Source of the DNA: Sphingomonas sp. G-3-2-10
GTDB lineage: Bacteria > Pseudomonadota > Alphaproteobacteria > Sphingomonadales > Sphingomonadaceae
Assembly: GCF_012927115.1 (NCBI RefSeq)
Contig: NZ_JABBFY010000002.1
Coordinates: 372,001-436,000 of the forward strand
Length of the DNA: 64,000 nt
Reading direction: 5' to 3'
Both the position numbers and the translations under genes were made by a program. The notes beneath the pieces were generated by a model. The model saw only the letters and a program-made list of their open reading frames with translations. It searched no databases and was not told the origin of the DNA. Of the stretch, positions 18,686-25,674 are shown in pieces (position 1 is the stretch's first letter; every line of letters begins with the position of its first letter).

Positions 18686-19957
18686 ATGCGTGTGAACCTG
18701 TTCGCACGCATCCCCCGACGGGCCGACCCCGTCCCTGCCGGCCTCCGCCGGATGCGCATGGTCGCCACGGGCATGCTGGTGGCGATGGCGGCGGTCTTCA
18801 TCGCCGCGCGCGCGATCGGTCCCGTCCACCCCGTCATCGGCTTTATCCGCGCCTTCGCCGAAGCCGCGATGGTCGGCGGGCTGGCCGACTGGTTCGCGGT
18901 CACCGCGCTGTTCCGCCATCCGCTCGGCCTGCCGATCCCGCACACCGCGATCATCCCGCGCAACAAGGATCGCATCGCCAGCACCCTCGCCGCCTTCCTG
19001 CGCGACAATTTCCTTACCCCTGGCGTCGTCGCCCGGCGGATGCGCCGCGTCGACGTGGCGGGCGCTGCCGGACGCTGGCTCGCCAGCCCGCCACAGGGCC
19101 GCGGCCGGATCGGTACCGGCGCCTCTCGCCTCGCCGCCGATCTGCTCGAATCGCTCGATCAGGAGCGGCTGGGCGGCATGGTGAAGGGCGCGGTGGCCAG
19201 TCGGCTGCGCGCGATCGAGATCGCTCCGCTGGCCGGACAGGCGCTCACCGCCGCCATCGCCAGCGACCGCCACATCCCCCTGCTCGACGGCATGATCCGC
19301 TGGGCGGCGAAGATCCTCGATTCGAACGAGCATCTGATCCGCGAGATGGTCCATGCCCGCGCGGGAGGCATCATGCGCTGGACCGGCCTGGACGAGACGC
19401 TGGCCAACAAGATCATCTCGGGCCTCGACAAGCTGATCAACGACATGGCCGAGGATGCGAACCACCCCTTGCGCGCCAAGGCCGAGGAGGGCCTCGTCAC
19501 CCTCGCCCGCGACCTCCAGCACAAGCCCGAGCTGCGCGCGAAAGTGGAAGCGTTCAAGAACGAGATGCTGGAGAATGTCGCCTTTCAGCGCTGGACCGAG
19601 GGGCTGTGGGAAAGCAGCCGCGCCGCCCTGCTGCGCGCCGCGCGCGATCCCGAACGCGTCATGGCCGGACGCCTGGGCGATGCGCTGAAGCAGTTCGGCG
19701 AGACCATCCAGCACGACCGCCGCCTGGCCGATACGATCAACCGCTTCGCGCGCCGCACCGCCGTGGGCGCGGCAGCCGATTATGGCGACGGCATCGTCAA
19801 GCTGGTGTCGGAAACGATCAAGGGCTGGGATGCGGAGACCGTCACCGGCCGCCTCGAAAACGCCGTGGGCAAGGACCTGCAATATATCCGCATCAACGGC
19901 ACTTTGGTCGGCGGCCTGGTCGGCGTGACGATCCATGCGGTGGATACGCTGCTCTGA
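18686..19957 (+). CDS. DUF445-domain membrane protein
   Basis: A 423-residue protein of the DUF445 family. It has an N-terminal membrane segment (about 28-45) and a conserved IRAFAEAAMVGGLADWFAVT motif (about residues 53-72). A long, mostly helical, charged region follows, and a final hydrophobic helix (about 403-420) contains GTLVGGLVGVTIH. The function is unknown; members are inner-membrane proteins with a soluble coiled region. The ATG lies 40 bases after the RND permease stop, so it may be co-transcribed with it, though the association is not known to be functional. Confidence 0.9.
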   Translation: MRVNLFARIPRRADPVPAGLRRMRMVATGMLVAMAAVFIAARAIGPVHPVIGFIRAFAEAAMVGGLADWFAVTALFRHPLGLPIPHTAIIPRNKDRIASTLAAFLRDNFLTPGVVARRMRRVDVAGAAGRWLASPPQGRGRIGTGASRLAADLLESLDQERLGGMVKGAVASRLRAIEIAPLAGQALTAAIASDRHIPLLDGMIRWAAKILDSNEHLIREMVHARAGGIMRWTGLDETLANKIISGLDKLINDMAEDANHPLRAKAEEGLVTLARDLQHKPELRAKVEAFKNEMLENVAFQRWTEGLWESSRAALLRAARDPERVMAGRLGDALKQFGETIQHDRRLADTINRFARRTAVGAAADYGDGIVKLVSETIKGWDAETVTGRLENAVGKDLQYIRINGTLVGGLVGVTIHAVDTLL

Positions 19958-19991
19958 CGCTGCGGTCCCGCCGGCGCCGGAGCGCGGATAC

Positions 19992-20663
19992 TTACCGCCA
20001 GTCCAGCACCGGCCACCCCCGGGCCTTCGCCAGCGCGACCAGCGGCGCATGCGCGTTCACCGCGAAGCCTTCGTCGGCCCATTCGAGCAACGGCGCGTCG
20101 CTGACATGGTCCGAATAGGCGCGCACCTGTGCTTCGCCGCGTGCGATCCCCTGATCCGCCAGCCATTTCTCGACCATGCGGAGCTTTGCCGGCCCGTAAC
20201 AGTTCTCACCTTCGATCTCCGAAAGGACCCGCCCCTGCCCGTCCCGCTTCGCACCCGTCGCGATGACATCGTCGAACCCCAGCCGCGCGCCGATCGCCGC
20301 GGCGTAATAGCCGTGCGACGCCGTCGCCAGCACCAGCCGGTATCCCGCCGCGCGATCCTCCGCGATCCGCGCCAGCGCAGGCGCCAGCACGTTTCCGGCC
20401 ATCACCGCATCGGCATAGGCTTCGGCCACGTCGCGCAATTCGGCTTCGGGCAGCGCCTTGCCGACCATCATCCGATGGGTCGCCTGCTTCAGCCCCGCCC
20501 GGTCGATCAGCTTCAGCAGATAGCCGAATCCGGCCAGTCCGGCGGCGGGCAGCAGCGCCAGCCGCCACGGCGCGCGGGCCTTCGCGGCATGGATCAGGAA
20601 CGCAGTCCAGGTCGGTGCGCGCGTGATCGTCTTGTCCATGTCGTAGATTGCGAGACGATTCAT
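19992..20663 (-). CDS. HAD-IB family phosphatase
   Basis: A 223-residue HAD-superfamily subfamily IB hydrolase (SerB/CicA-like). Motif I is DMDKT at residues 8-12 with the catalytic Asp8 and Asp10. Motif II is the TASHG segment, and motif III/IV is the YSDHVSDAPLL stretch with paired aspartates. A helical cap sits between motifs I and II. Family members dephosphorylate phosphoserine, phosphocholine-like or lipid-related substrates; which one applies is not decided. It is divergently transcribed from the mla genes with a 61-base gap and converges with the DUF445 gene. Confidence 0.85.
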   Translation of the reverse strand: MNRLAIYDMDKTITRAPTWTAFLIHAAKARAPWRLALLPAAGLAGFGYLLKLIDRAGLKQATHRMMVGKALPEAELRDVAEAYADAVMAGNVLAPALARIAEDRAAGYRLVLATASHGYYAAAIGARLGFDDVIATGAKRDGQGRVLSEIEGENCYGPAKLRMVEKWLADQGIARGEAQVRAYSDHVSDAPLLEWADEGFAVNAHAPLVALAKARGWPVLDWR

Positions 20664-20724
20664 TGATCCATCTAAAGCCCTCGCGCCTTGCCGTTCCACC
20701 CCAAATCGCGGAAAGGTGGCCGCG

Positions 20725-21825
20725 ATGAGCGCAGAAGCCGATTTCGCACAACAGGATAACGGCACGCTCGCCTTCACCGGCGATCTGTCGCTGGCGCGCA
20801 TCGGCAATCTCCACGACCGGCTCGACGCATGGGCCGGCGACGTGAAGCGCATCGACCTCAGCGGGGTCGACCGGATCGACACGGTCGGTGCATGGATCAT
20901 CCATCGCTTCGCCAAGGCGCGCGGCGCGACGATCGAGGGACTGGGCCCCGACGCGCAGCACCTGCTCGATCAGGTGGCGAAGGCCGAACATCCGGTCGCC
21001 CGGCCGGAAAAGCCGCAGGCCCCGTTCAACCGCGTGCTGGGCGAGATCGGCGATGCCGTCGTCACCGCCGGGCACACGCTCTACGGCCTGCTCGGCTTCA
21101 TGGGCGCGACGGTGATCGCCTTCTGGCACGTCTGCCGCCATCCCGGCCGCTTCCGCTTCAATGCCACCGTGCAGCGCTTCGAAGTCGTCGGCGTCTCCGC
21201 GCTCGGCATTATCGGCCTGATGAGCTTCCTGATCGGCATCGTCATCGCACAACAGGGCGCGGTGCAGCTCGAGCAGTTCGGCGCGGAGATGTTCACGATC
21301 AATCTGGTCGGCCGCATCACCTTGCGCGAGCTCGGCGTGCTGATGACCGCGATCATGGTCGCGGGGCGCTCCGGATCGGCCTTCGCCGCACAGCTCGGCA
21401 CGATGAAGCTCACCGAGGAGATCGATGCGATGCGCACCATCGGCGTTTCGCCGATGGAAGCACTGGTGCTGCCGCGCGTCATCGCCGTGGTGCTGATGAT
21501 GCCGCTGCTGGCCTTTTATTCCTCGCTGGTCGGGATCATCGGCGGCGGCCTGCTGTGCTGGGCCGCGCTCGACATCCCGCCGATCACTTTCATCCAGAAG
21601 ATCCGAGAAGTCGTGCCGATGAGCGACCTGTGGGTCTGCCTGATCAAGGCGCCGGTATTCGGCGCGATCATCGCCATCGCCGGCTGTTTCCAAGGCATGC
21701 AGGTCGAAGGCGACGCCGAACAGGTCGGCCACCGCACTACCACTGCGGTGGTTCAGGCGATCTTCCTCGTGATCGTGCTCGACGCGTTCTTCGCGGTCTT
21801 CTTCGAACGGCTGGGCTGGATATGA
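20725..21825 (+). CDS. mlaE: MlaE-type ABC lipid transport permease with N-terminal STAS domain
   Basis: A 366-residue inner-membrane permease of a Mla-type phospholipid/intermembrane transport system. The first 90 residues form a STAS domain (IDLSGVDRIDTVGAW), the role played by separate MlaB in E. coli. The rest is the MlaE permease with five to six helices and the family sequences SFLIGIVIAQQGA and GRSGSAFAAQLGTMK. The ATG at 20725 has GGAAAGG eight bases upstream; a GTG at 20716 is possible. Its stop overlaps mlaF in ATGA. Confidence 0.93.
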   Translation: MSAEADFAQQDNGTLAFTGDLSLARIGNLHDRLDAWAGDVKRIDLSGVDRIDTVGAWIIHRFAKARGATIEGLGPDAQHLLDQVAKAEHPVARPEKPQAPFNRVLGEIGDAVVTAGHTLYGLLGFMGATVIAFWHVCRHPGRFRFNATVQRFEVVGVSALGIIGLMSFLIGIVIAQQGAVQLEQFGAEMFTINLVGRITLRELGVLMTAIMVAGRSGSAFAAQLGTMKLTEEIDAMRTIGVSPMEALVLPRVIAVVLMMPLLAFYSSLVGIIGGGLLCWAALDIPPITFIQKIREVVPMSDLWVCLIKAPVFGAIIAIAGCFQGMQVEGDAEQVGHRTTTAVVQAIFLVIVLDAFFAVFFERLGWI

Positions 21826-22661
21826 ACGCGGTCCGCGCTTCCGCCGGCGAAGGCAATGATTGCATCATCAAGGTGCGCGGGCTGAAGAATTGCTTCGGCG
21901 ATGCGGTGATCCATGACGGACTCGATCTCGACGTGCGCCGGGGCGAGATCATCGGCGTGGTCGGCGGATCGGGCACCGGCAAATCGGTGCTGATGCGATC
22001 GATCATCGGCCTCCAGACCCCGGTCGAAGGCAGCATCGAAGTGTTCGGCGAGAACACGATCGGCGTCGAGGAAACCGAGGCGATCGAGATCCGCAAGCGC
22101 TGGGGCGTGCTGTTCCAGGGCGGCGCGCTGTTCTCGACGCTCACCGTGTCGGAAAACGTCCAGGTTCCGATCAAGGAATTCTACCCCCGGCTCGACGCGA
22201 CGCTGCTGCAGGAGATCGCGTCGTACAAGGTGGTGATGACCGGGCTGCCCGCCGAAGCCGGGCCCAAATATCCCGCCGAGCTTTCGGGCGGCATGAAGAA
22301 GCGCGCCGGCCTCGCCCGTGCGCTGGCGCTCGATCCCGAACTGCTGTTCCTCGACGAACCCACCGCCGGGCTCGATCCGATCGGCGCCGCCGCGTTCGAC
22401 GAGTTGACCGCGGCGCTGCAAAAGACGCTGGGACTCACCGTCTTTCTGATCACGCACGATCTGGATACGCTCTACGCGATCTGCGATCGGGTCGCGGTGC
22501 TGGCGGACAAGAAAGTGATCGCGGTCGGCACCATCGACGAGCTGCTCGCGTTGGATCACCCGTGGATCCAGGAATATTTCAATGGCCCGCGCGGACGCGC
22601 GGCAGTCGCCAGCGGCGAGCGGGAACGGGGAAAAGCCCGCGCCACCGGCAAAAGGACGTGA
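21822..22661 (+). CDS. mlaF: MlaF-type ABC transporter ATPase
   Basis: A 279-residue cytoplasmic ATPase that powers the MlaE permease. Walker A is GGSGTGKS (48-55). The Q-loop is in LFQGGALF, the ABC signature is LSGGMKKRAG, and Walker B with the catalytic glutamate is LLFLDEPTAGLD. The switch histidine is in LITHDLDT. The C-terminal 20 residues are basic and poorly conserved. The start overlaps mlaE and the stop lies seven bases before mlaD. Confidence 0.95.
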   Translation: MNAVRASAGEGNDCIIKVRGLKNCFGDAVIHDGLDLDVRRGEIIGVVGGSGTGKSVLMRSIIGLQTPVEGSIEVFGENTIGVEETEAIEIRKRWGVLFQGGALFSTLTVSENVQVPIKEFYPRLDATLLQEIASYKVVMTGLPAEAGPKYPAELSGGMKKRAGLARALALDPELLFLDEPTAGLDPIGAAAFDELTAALQKTLGLTVFLITHDLDTLYAICDRVAVLADKKVIAVGTIDELLALDHPWIQEYFNGPRGRAAVASGERERGKARATGKRT

Positions 22662-22668
22662 GGGGCTG

Positions 22669-23628
22669 ATGGAAACTCGTTCGAATCATGTGCTGGTCGG
22701 CGCGGTTGTGCTGATCCTGCTCGCGGTCCTCGCGCTGTTCACCGTCTGGCTCGCCCGGCTCGGCACCGCCGACGAGCGCGAGTACGACATCTTCTTCAAG
22801 CAATCGGTCGATGGCGTCAGCGCCGGCTCGACCGTCACCTTCTCCGGCGTGCCGTCGGGCATCGTCAAGGAGATCGCCTTCTGGAAGGACGATCCCCAGT
22901 TCGTCCGCGTGCGGATCGCGGTGAAGGGCGACGTGCCGATCCTTCAGGGCACCACAGCGACGATCCTCGGCAGCTTCACCGGCACCAGCACGATCCAGCT
23001 CGACGGCGCGGTAAAGGACGCCCCGCCGATCACCTGCCCCGAAGTGAACCCCAAATCGGCCTGCCCGCTCGGCGTGCCGACCATCCCGCCAAAGCCGGGC
23101 GGCCTGGGCGCACTGCTCAATTCGGCGCCGAAGCTGCTCGAGCGGCTGGCGACGCTGACCGAGCGACTGACCGAGCTGCTGGGCGACAAGAACCAGAATT
23201 CGATCGCGGGCATCCTTGCCAATACGGACCGGCTGAGCAAGGCGCTGGCCGATCGCGGGCCGGAAATCGCCGCAACGCTGGCCGAGACGCGCGTGACGAT
23301 CCAGAAGGCCGGCGTCGCCGCCGAGCAGATCGGCAATCTGGCAGCCACGACCGACGGGCTGTTGTCGGACGATGTGAAGCCGATGATCGGCAATCTGAAC
23401 CGCACCATCGCTTCGGCCCAGCGCAGCATGGAAACGCTCGACGCCACGATCGGCGACGCGCGGCCGGGCCTTCAGGCCTTTTCCAAGAAGACCGTGCCGG
23501 AGATCGGCCAGCTGATCCAGGATCTGCGCCAGATGGCGCTCGCGCTGACCTCGGTCGCCGAGAAGCTCGATCAGGGCGGTGCCGGCGGGCTGATCGGCGC
23601 GCCCAAGCTGCCCGATTACAAGAAGTGA
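22669..23628 (+). CDS. mlaD: MlaD-family substrate-binding protein (MCE domain)
   Basis: A 319-residue membrane-anchored periplasmic protein. One N-terminal helix (about 9-29) is followed by a mammalian-cell-entry (MCE) domain. Landmarks are VDGVSAGSTVTFSGVPSGIV (about 47-66) and the GTSTIQLDG strand. A long Ala/Leu-rich coiled-coil C-terminus (about 180-300) is typical of the alphaproteobacterial form. It should hexamerise on MlaE and pass lipid across the periplasm. The ATG at 22669 follows AGGGG. The lipoprotein gene follows 10 bases later. Confidence 0.92.
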   Translation: METRSNHVLVGAVVLILLAVLALFTVWLARLGTADEREYDIFFKQSVDGVSAGSTVTFSGVPSGIVKEIAFWKDDPQFVRVRIAVKGDVPILQGTTATILGSFTGTSTIQLDGAVKDAPPITCPEVNPKSACPLGVPTIPPKPGGLGALLNSAPKLLERLATLTERLTELLGDKNQNSIAGILANTDRLSKALADRGPEIAATLAETRVTIQKAGVAAEQIGNLAATTDGLLSDDVKPMIGNLNRTIASAQRSMETLDATIGDARPGLQAFSKKTVPEIGQLIQDLRQMALALTSVAEKLDQGGAGGLIGAPKLPDYKK

Positions 23629-23638
23629 GGACTTCGGG

Positions 23639-24226
23639 ATGAACAAACACGCCCTGCTCGCCCTCCCCCTCGCGCTGGGGCTGTCCGCCTGCATCTCGTT
23701 CGGGGCCAAGCCGCCGCCCTCGCTGCTGACGCTTCAGCACGATGCGGCGATCCCGACCGATCAGGTCCAGAATTCGAGCACCAGCCCGACGATCACGATC
23801 GGCGTGCCTGCCGTGCCGCAGGAACTCGCCACCGCGCGCGTGCCGGTCCGTTCGAACGGCACGACCATCGCCTATGTGAAGGATGCGGTGTGGGTCGAGC
23901 AGCCCTCGCGCCTGTTCGCGCGCCTGCTGGCCGATACGCTGACCGTGCGCACCGGCCGCGTCGTGCTGAGCAACCGCCAGTCGCAAGCCGATCCGGGCGC
24001 GCAGCTGACCGGCGAGCTGCGCATGTTCGGCGTCGATGCGGGGACCAACGAAGCGATCGTCATCTTCGACGCCACGCTCAACCGCGGCGATGCCGGCGTG
24101 TTCGAGAAGCGCCGCTTCGAAGCGCGCGTGCCCGTTACCGCGATCGAACCCGGCCCGGTCGGCGTGGGGCTCAATCAGGCCGCCAACCGGGTCGCCGAGC
24201 AGGTCTCCGACTGGGTCGGGAAGTAA
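23639..24226 (+). CDS. ABC-type transport auxiliary lipoprotein
   Basis: A 195-residue lipoprotein with lipobox LSAC (cysteine at about 19), so it should be anchored after processing. The rest fits the ABC_trans_aux family (PqiC-like), which pairs with MCE-type lipid transporters. VWVEQPSRLFARLLADTL is a recognisable block. It completes the mlaE-mlaF-mlaD-lipoprotein operon; MlaC- and MlaA-type genes are not adjacent. A GC-rich hairpin with a TTC loop (24233-24251) follows the stop but has no clear T-run. Confidence 0.88.
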   Translation: MNKHALLALPLALGLSACISFGAKPPPSLLTLQHDAAIPTDQVQNSSTSPTITIGVPAVPQELATARVPVRSNGTTIAYVKDAVWVEQPSRLFARLLADTLTVRTGRVVLSNRQSQADPGAQLTGELRMFGVDAGTNEAIVIFDATLNRGDAGVFEKRRFEARVPVTAIEPGPVGVGLNQAANRVAEQVSDWVGK

Positions 24227-24535
24227 CAGCCGGCTCCCCCTTCGGGGGAGCGGCCGGCCTCACTTGCAATGTTGAGCGCCTATCCCTCTCGAACACGTAA
24301 CCGTGCTCCGGTGAAGGCCGGAGCACGAGAATGCCCATTCGGTCGAAAGGGATATGCTTGTAATGTAGGATTTCGCCTGCTTGGCTGATCGCGCGGGGAA
24401 GCCCCCGCCGCTCCTTGAACCCGTCAGAACCCACCAATTTCGCGGCAAGCCGGTTTTTCGCGATATTGGTGTCAACCGTGTCAACCAGCACTGCCCGAAG
24501 TGCCTGTTTTCAAACGATCCTTCCCGAACTTCTCG
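24227..24535. other. Intergenic region with hairpins and a tRNA-like fragment
   Basis: This stretch of about 309 bases lies between convergent genes and is less GC-rich than its surroundings. I find no convincing protein gene. It holds the GCTCCCCC-TTC-GGGGGAGC hairpin (24233-24251), a perfect 9-bp hairpin GTGCTCCGG/CCGGAGCAC (24303-24326) and a 22-base piece resembling a tRNA 3' end (24415-24436). These may be scars of a past insertion. Confidence 0.5.
24415..24436 (+). other. Isolated tRNA 3'-end-like fragment (possible att remnant)
   Basis: TTGAACCCGTCAGAACCCACCA looks like the end of a tRNA: TTGAAC of the T-loop, the T-stem 3' arm, an acceptor strand, and CCA. The rest of a tRNA is not present upstream, where the T-stem partner does not pair. 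Such pieces are left where elements integrated into tRNA genes. No second copy was seen in the window. Confidence 0.4.
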
Positions 24536-25435
24536 CTATTGCGCCCGGCGCACCGGCGCTTCGGCGTTACAGATGTCCGCTCCGCCCGCGGGCACGGTGA
24601 AGAAGGGCGGCTGGCGGTTCTCGCGCAGCTTGATCCATGCCGCGAACCGTTCGTTGTCGGTCGCGCGATACTGGAAGCGCGGGCGCTCATCCTCGGGCAG
24701 CTGGCTGGCCAGCCGCACCGATGCGATCCCCACATATTGCGCGGGATCCTCGTACAGACCAAGCCCGCCGCCGGTGCCGCGCGGCAGGCTGGAAAGCCAG
24801 CGCATCCCCTCGATCACGCGCCCGGCGATCGCGATGTTGCGGTCCAGATGGCGCGGGGCGTGGCCGATCACGGCGTACAGCTCCGATCCGCTGCCCGTGC
24901 TCGGCGCCAGGTCGCGCGCCACGCCGACCATGCCATAGCAATGGGTCAGCCAGGTTTTCTTGCCGTCGGTCGCCAGCGGCCAGCCATCGGCGCTGTGCCC
25001 GGTCTTCGCGGTATAGGGATCGGTCTTCGTCAACGCCGTGACGCCATCCCAGCTGCTCCACTCATATTCGGGCGGCGGATTGGGGATGACGAGGCCGGGC
25101 AGCTGGGTCTTGACCGTGCCGCCGCCCCATTGCGCGACATAATTGTCCTGCACGCGATACACGCTGGTCCCGTCCCACCAGTGCGCCTCGGCGAGCTTGC
25201 GGATATTGGCGACATGGGCCGGTGCGTAGCGCGGGGCGAGACGGATGAAGATCTGGTTCCCGCCCTTCAGCGTGACCACGAGGATCTCGTTGTCGGGAAT
25301 GGGTTTCCAATCCTCGGGCAGCGCGTCTGCCGAGGCAGGCGTGGCCTGTGCGGGCCTCCCGGAAAGCGCGGCGGTCTGGGCAATGGCAGGAAGGGCGGCG
25401 GAGAGCGCAAGCAGCGCGATCAGGGGCTTCAGCAT
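24536..25435 (-). CDS. Secreted cyclophilin-type peptidylprolyl isomerase
   Basis: A 299-residue exported PPIase that should help fold periplasmic proteins. Residues 1-19 form a signal peptide (ALPAIAQ). The cyclophilin domain is recognisable by APAHVANIRKLAEAHWWDG (about 68-86), then RVQDNYVAQWGGG, then THCYGMVGVARDLAPSTGSG, then HLDRNIAIAGRVIEGM. The usual FxFHRVI is replaced by SVYRVQDNYVAQ, and the usual FFI by LYAVIGHAPRHLD, so it belongs to a divergent subgroup. It reads away from the tRNA-Ser gene and is isolated from other genes. Confidence 0.9.
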   Translation of the reverse strand: MLKPLIALLALSAALPAIAQTAALSGRPAQATPASADALPEDWKPIPDNEILVVTLKGGNQIFIRLAPRYAPAHVANIRKLAEAHWWDGTSVYRVQDNYVAQWGGGTVKTQLPGLVIPNPPPEYEWSSWDGVTALTKTDPYTAKTGHSADGWPLATDGKKTWLTHCYGMVGVARDLAPSTGSGSELYAVIGHAPRHLDRNIAIAGRVIEGMRWLSSLPRGTGGGLGLYEDPAQYVGIASVRLASQLPEDERPRFQYRATDNERFAAWIKLRENRQPPFFTVPAGGADICNAEAPVRRAQ

Positions 25436-25513
25436 GACGCGAAACCTGACATGCTCCGTGCCGCTTGCCTAGCCCGCGATGAGCAGCTAGGTCACCCGCC
25501 TTCCAGAGCATGC

Positions 25514-25604
25514 GGAGCGGTGGCCGAGTGGTCGAAGGCGCTCGCCTGGAAAGTGAGTATACGCCAAAAGCGTATCGAGGGTTCGAATCCCTCCCGCTCC
25601 GCCA
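25514..25604 (+). tRNA. tRNA-Ser (anticodon GGA)
   Basis: A 91-base class II tRNA with encoded CCA. The acceptor stem GGAGCGG (25514-25520) pairs with CCGCTCC (25594-25600). The anticodon loop CTGGAAA places GGA at 25548-25550. The long variable arm TATACGC/GCGTATC and the T-arm GAGGG-TTCGAAT-CCCTC are intact. Confidence 0.97.
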
Positions 25605-25674
25605 TTTGCCGATCCAGCCATCCAATCCGGCGCCGTCGCTGATCCGGGCGGCACGGACATCGCCAGCCAAACCG

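Noticed and set aside
16603..19008. Minus-strand open frame of about 800 codons over the RND permease
   Set aside because: Shadow of the permease reading frame, strongly biased to Arg/Asp/His, no ribosome-binding site or domain.
24381..24938. Plus-strand frame through the tRNA-like fragment and the cyclophilin gene
   Set aside because: Mostly antisense to the cyclophilin; the rest is the tRNA-like sequence. No evidence of a product.
25487..25670. Protein-like stretch with the GRDSNPR pattern on the minus strand
   Set aside because: It is the antisense translation of tRNA-Ser(GGA), a well-known cause of false protein calls.
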